Source: Rhinopomastus cyanomelas (taxonomy: Eukaryota; Chordata; Aves; Bucerotiformes; Rhinopomastidae). From it: a stretch of DNA of 64,000 nucleotides. The stretch covers positions 87,050 through 151,049 of the forward strand of contig VXBP01008268.1 in assembly GCA_013400115.1 (NCBI GenBank). Reading direction: 5' to 3'. Shown in pieces: positions 60,550-64,000 of the stretch. The notes beneath the pieces are model-generated. The model was not told where the DNA came from and did no database searches. It was given only the letters and a program-made list of their open reading frames with translations. Within the stretch, counting starts at the first letter, position 1, and each line of letters begins with the position of its first letter. A program made the position numbers and the translations under genes.

Positions 60550-60732
60550 CTGCAAGGGAGGGATAAGAGATAGCTTGAACATTGTCCAAATCATAAGGTT
60601 GGACGAAAACTTGGATTTTGTTTTGCTTGGGCGTTTCTGCTTCTAACCTGTCGGAGGGACAAAAGTGGGGCCAGGCTCCTCCTCTAAGCACATGAAGCAG
60701 TCGCATCGTCTCTCTAGGGTCTTTCAACTCAC

Positions 60733-61053
60733 CAAGTAGCCTTTGTGGTAGCAGTGGACACACAGCAGGCCAGGCTTGCTTTGGCCAAACAGGACAGCCA
60801 TTGGGGCAGCCTCACAGATCTGAAAGCCCCAGCAGTTTCTGCACCCACGAGGGGTAGGGGCTTGTGAGCACTTCATCTTATAATCCTTTGTCCAGGAGTT
60901 GTCATTACAGCGCTTCTGCTCACTTGCTCCATTCCCCCTGTGCCTGGCATGATGGTAGCAGTGGTGCAAGGCAGTGAAGGGTTTTTTCTTCAATGAATCT
61001 CCTGGGATCCTCAGCAGGCCAAGAAAAACTTTGCTTCCTTTCTGTGTGCCATA
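60733..61053 (-). CDS. Candidate Cys/His-rich exon, unknown protein
   Basis: The - strand frame is open from 61053 to a stop at 60724 and ends, if spliced, after ...LCVHCYHKGYL at a GTGAGT donor (60732-60727). Visible residues include LHHCYHHARH, KRCNDNSWTKDYKMKC, GCRNCWGFQIC and LCVHCYHKGYL: eight cysteines with clustered histidines, two of the clusters (HHCYHH and VHCYHK) alike, which would suit metal binding. The 5' edge is uncertain. AG sites at 61011-61010 (after TTTTTCTTGGCCTGCTG) and at 60945-60944 are possible acceptors, giving exons of about 277 or 211 nt. No family was recognised, no start codon is needed if it is internal, and upstream exons were not found with confidence. It could still be a chance open frame. 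Confidence 0.3.
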
Positions 61054-63707
61054 TTAGAAGCAGCTCATTAACCCATCAGCCCTTTGCTTTGGCTGGTGGT
61101 GGTGGAGCTGTCACTTCCTTCCCTCCTCAGTAAGATGACAAATCCTTATGGAATAAAGCACCTGTGGCTGAGAGGATGCCTTTTGCTGGATGTGGGGATA
61201 GGGATGTTATCTTTGCTAACTAGGAAGTTATTTTTGACTTTGTCCTGTAATTTTTTTGATTTTTCTTTCTGATTTGATGGTGGGAGGGGTGTCAGTTTAT
61301 GTAACTGTTCTCATTCTGTTGCTTTTTGGGTGATGTCCAGTCATTGCCAGTCTGGAATGAGCTAAGGTTTCCCCTAGTGAACAGAGACTGAAGCAGACAA
61401 AGGTCCATCACAGAATATTCCTGGTTGGAAAGGTCAGCTTGGACCTTCCACAGTCCACAGTCTATTTTCTTCTTGTTCTCTGAAGTCCTTTCCACCTACA
61501 CAAGCTGCCCTATCTGAGGGGGAGCTCAAAGAGGGGAACTGATGCACAAAAAGTTGAAGCAGCTCCAAATGTGAAGTTAAATGCCCATGCACTGGTGGCG
61601 ACAACCCCACTTGCTGTGGTGGCGACAACCCTACTTGCTGTGGTGGCGACAACCCTACTTGCTGTGGTGGCAACGGGCTGCTGACCTAAAGGAAGGCCAA
61701 GTACCTATTAAAGCTAGTGGGGAAATTTATTGGCTATGGGATTGCTCTGTTTGGACCTGTGAATATTAATATAGTTAATTTTGTGGTTTAATCCAGGGAC
61801 CACCTTAAAAATAAGATTCTAAAGCAAGTAACATGCCACTCTTCCCTTGTTCTCTCTGTTCTCTTCAGCTCCAATGACCAGCTCTTGACTTTCTTGAGCC
61901 CTCCTCCCTGCTGGGGCAGGGCAAAACTCCGCTGTCCGCAGCACATTGTTCTCATTGACTTTTATTTTTCCATGGACTAAATTACCGTGTGCTTTGATCT
62001 CCTGTCAGACTTGCTGCTCGGATAGGGAGGGAAAAGGGTGACTTTTTTTGCATCTGTCTCACTCATGCAGAAAGGTCAGGTTAGGGAAGTTGATAAAATG
62101 CTGGGGAGAGACTACAGGATTTTGGAAGCCTTTGATAGAAAAAACTCTAGCTATGCCAAGGTGAAGCCTCAAAGACAGACTAATTGCTAACTAGCTTTTC
62201 TCCACTCCTGTGCCACCACCATCCTTGTGAGCAGGGTGCTGTCAGTGCTTTAGCAGAGAAAGCAAATAAGGCATAGAAAGGGTCACAGTTATAATGTTTG
62301 TGGCTGGTGGGGCACGGACACTGCTGTGCCCAGGGTGAGACTTGCTCTGCCCTTAAATTGAAGTCTGCTCTGTGGGATGTGCTTGTTTTCATCCTGCACC
62401 TTGTTGTGATGACTATTCATGGTTTTTGCCTCCTGAGGTTCTCAGTAGGTGGGTTCCACCTCATCCTTCTCCTGCTGTGGTGGTACTGGGGGTGACAGAC
62501 CTACCACACTTCTGTTGTGTTTGGTGCAAGAATGTAATTTGGAAAGACTTCTTTGAGTCTTTCTGGGGAAGAGCAATGGTGAGGGTGGATCCCACTGTTA
62601 ATAGTAAAGACTCTAAACTGTTCTCCTTGCCAGATGAATTTAGTTTAACACTGGAGGGACTGGCCATTGCAAAACTGGTGCGGGAGGGGGGTAGAGAAAA
62701 GCACCTCAATTCATATTTGCCTAATGTACAAGTTATTCGATTCATATTGCCTTTGGGTGTTAAGTTTTGTGGAGCAACTGAGCTGCTGGGGTTGTGTAAA
62801 GCTTTGAGGGCTTTCAGTGGAAAGTTGTCTGAGCATGTGAAAGGAGGTGGTGTGTTTATGAATAATGAACACTGGCCTTGGGACTGGTAAAGTTCACACG
62901 TGGTGTGTATTGCCAAGGGTTCTGCTAGGGTAGGTCCCCAAATGTAGTCCTTGCACTGCTACTGCAGTTCCAAAGCAGTTGTGATGGTGGGCAGTGCAAC
63001 CGGGAGCAGAGGTTGCTCTGAGCTTTGGAAAAATATCTTTGGGCTCAGGAAAAGCCCCAAGGTCTCCTGGAGAAAAGAGAGGAAAGAGATCCTGAGGGAT
63101 GTCTTTCTGTGATCATAGCAACTTCCTCTGACCCCTGCCTGCTCATCAGCAGATATGGATTGCTTGAGCCAGTGAAAATAACTCCAGTGCCACACACTAT
63201 ATTAATGGCTCCTCCAGAGGCTCAGCACCACTCATCACCCCTTTAATCTCCTGGCATTGCTACAGGAACAGAAGAGCCTGGAGAAAGCATGTACATTATC
63301 AAATTGTAGAGCAGCTCCTCAAAAGCTGAAGTCCTAAAACCCCTTAAGCCTTCCCTGTGCTGTTCCAAAGGAGTCTGTTTTGAACCTTGAATTAACTGGT
63401 AGGTCAGTGCAGTAATGTGTTCTTCTGCGAACTGTCATGTCTTCTTACTGTTATTATCTTTTTGGAAAGGCACACAGTGCTTTACTTCTCTCAAGCATAT
63501 CACCACTTCTCTATCAGTTAACTTCAAGCTCAGCTTGACACAGAAGTGGCAGTAAGATAAAAGGAGATTGCATAGTCTTTCTGATATATATTCTCTCATT
63601 TTAGGTTGAGCCCAAAGACAACGTAATGGCCAAAACCCTTGAACAACCCCATACTGGACATGAAGAAGTACTTTTTTAAAGGATTCCTGAGTCTTGCCCC
63701 CTCTCAG
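60944..63707. other. No recognised gene between two - strand candidate exons
   Basis: Contains the 24-bp minisatellite at 61591-61670 and a pair of overlapping open frames on opposite strands (+ 62372-62890, - 62461-62916). The + frame is preceded by TTCTGTTGTGTTTGGTGCAAG and followed by CTG|GTAAAG, which could be splice sites. It includes LPDEFSLTLEGLAIAKLV and LPNVQVIRFILPLGVKFC, without a family match. Confidence 0.4.
61591..61670. repeat. 24-bp minisatellite, about 3.3 copies
   Basis: Unit CTGTGGTGGCGACAACCCTA plus CTTG. The first copy differs at two positions, the middle two are identical, and the last is partial (CTGTGGTGGCAAC). The length is a multiple of three, so all six frames read it as an 8-residue repeat, for example PPQQVGLS on the - strand and LLWWRQPY on the + strand. 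Identical middle copies suggest recent expansion. Confidence 0.92.
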
Positions 63708-63808
63708 CTATTGACTGATCTCTGCGTTTTCTTTCCACATGGTGTCTGGTTTGTCTTTGTATAGCTGGTAGATACGGCTTCTTAATGCTTGTGTGAACAG
63801 TGCAATGC
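63708..63808 (-). CDS. Candidate exon on - strand, unknown protein
   Basis: A CCCACCCTCACCAG acceptor-like site (AG at 63810-63809) is followed by 32 open codons reading IALFTQALRSRIYQLYKD and then KPDTMWKENAEISQ, with TAG at 63710-63708. The strongly charged, helix-like composition resembles real protein, but the segment is short and lacks a family match. A second - strand frame is open over the same DNA (63676-63858), so chance is a serious alternative. Whether it belongs with the candidate at 60484-61053 is unknown: this one ends in a stop, so it would have to be a separate gene or an alternative end. Confidence 0.2.
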
Positions 63809-64000
63809 CTGGTGAGGGTGGGCTGCTGCTGGCTTGCAAGATTATTGATGGCAAGCAATGTCCTGCATTAGGACTATGGTCCTGTTGGGTTGTCTGTTCC
63901 AGAAGTCACAGGCAGTCTTGGTGAGGCTGGCACTCCGATTCAGCAAAGCCTTTGGAAAAATGCTTGGGTCTTGTTAGAATCGGTGAAACTCCTTGTTCTT
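63809..64000. other. Window end, nothing recognised
   Basis: Short stretch with no supported feature. Confidence 0.5.

Noticed and set aside
61405..61450. Possible antisense CR1 tail (TCACAGAATATTCCTGGTTGG-like)
   Set aside because: Short and not followed by the expected 3' UTR blocks.
1..64000. Endogenous retrovirus or other viral insertion
   Set aside because: No LTR pair, primer-binding site, protease or integrase motif was seen. The only polymerase-like sequences are CR1 reverse transcriptase.
1..64000. CRISPR array, tRNA or rRNA genes
   Set aside because: No regularly spaced repeats with unique spacers, no cloverleaf with a GGTTCGAATCC-type arm and no ribosomal RNA sequence were seen. 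A tRNA scan was not possible here.

Overview
The window looks like nuclear DNA from a bird. Two things support this. The last two coding exons of METRNL (meteorin-like) lie on the + strand at 10217-11296 and translate to a vertebrate METRNL C-terminus. About nineteen CR1 LINE fragments are also present, the dominant avian retrotransposon, with the characteristic 3' ends of ATTCTATGATTCTATG-type repeats. Species cannot be fixed from the sequence. The high CR1 load, with several copies keeping long open C-terminal reading frames, suggests a CR1-rich lineage, but that is inference. One ambiguous base (N) at 22878 marks this as draft assembly.

Layout. 1-10216 is probably METRNL intron: no exon 1 or 2 was found, so the 5' end of the gene should lie outside the window. 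It carries two antisense CR1 relics (7756-8105 and 9824-10015). 10217-10276 is a 60-nt METRNL exon, 10277-10979 a short intron, and 10980-11296 the terminal coding exon, followed by a 3' UTR with AATAAA signals at 11594 and 11918.

From about 12 kb to 60 kb there is no exon I can identify. The stretch is single-copy non-coding DNA interrupted by CR1 pieces. CR1 is densest at 33.87-47.19 kb, where ten pieces lie within 13.3 kb, nine of them in + orientation. The longest, 33870-35578, keeps an AP-endonuclease domain and part of the reverse transcriptase but has a frameshift, two nonsense codons and a large deletion that removes the catalytic YADD-type motif. No CR1 copy here is intact, so none can move by itself.

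Near the right end the - strand holds an unrecognised candidate gene: a cysteine/histidine-rich open segment (60733 to at most 61053) with a strong GTGAGT donor, a 183-bp intron, a good CCTTGCAG acceptor and a phase-compatible short last exon (60484-60549). A separate exon-like - strand segment lies at 63708-63808. These are the least explained coding-like signals, but they are predictions from reading alone. A 24-bp minisatellite lies at 61591-61670.

I found no operon-like system, CRISPR array, endogenous retrovirus, tRNA or rRNA gene. METRNL is the only gene I can name, so no gene-to-gene cooperation within the window can be claimed.
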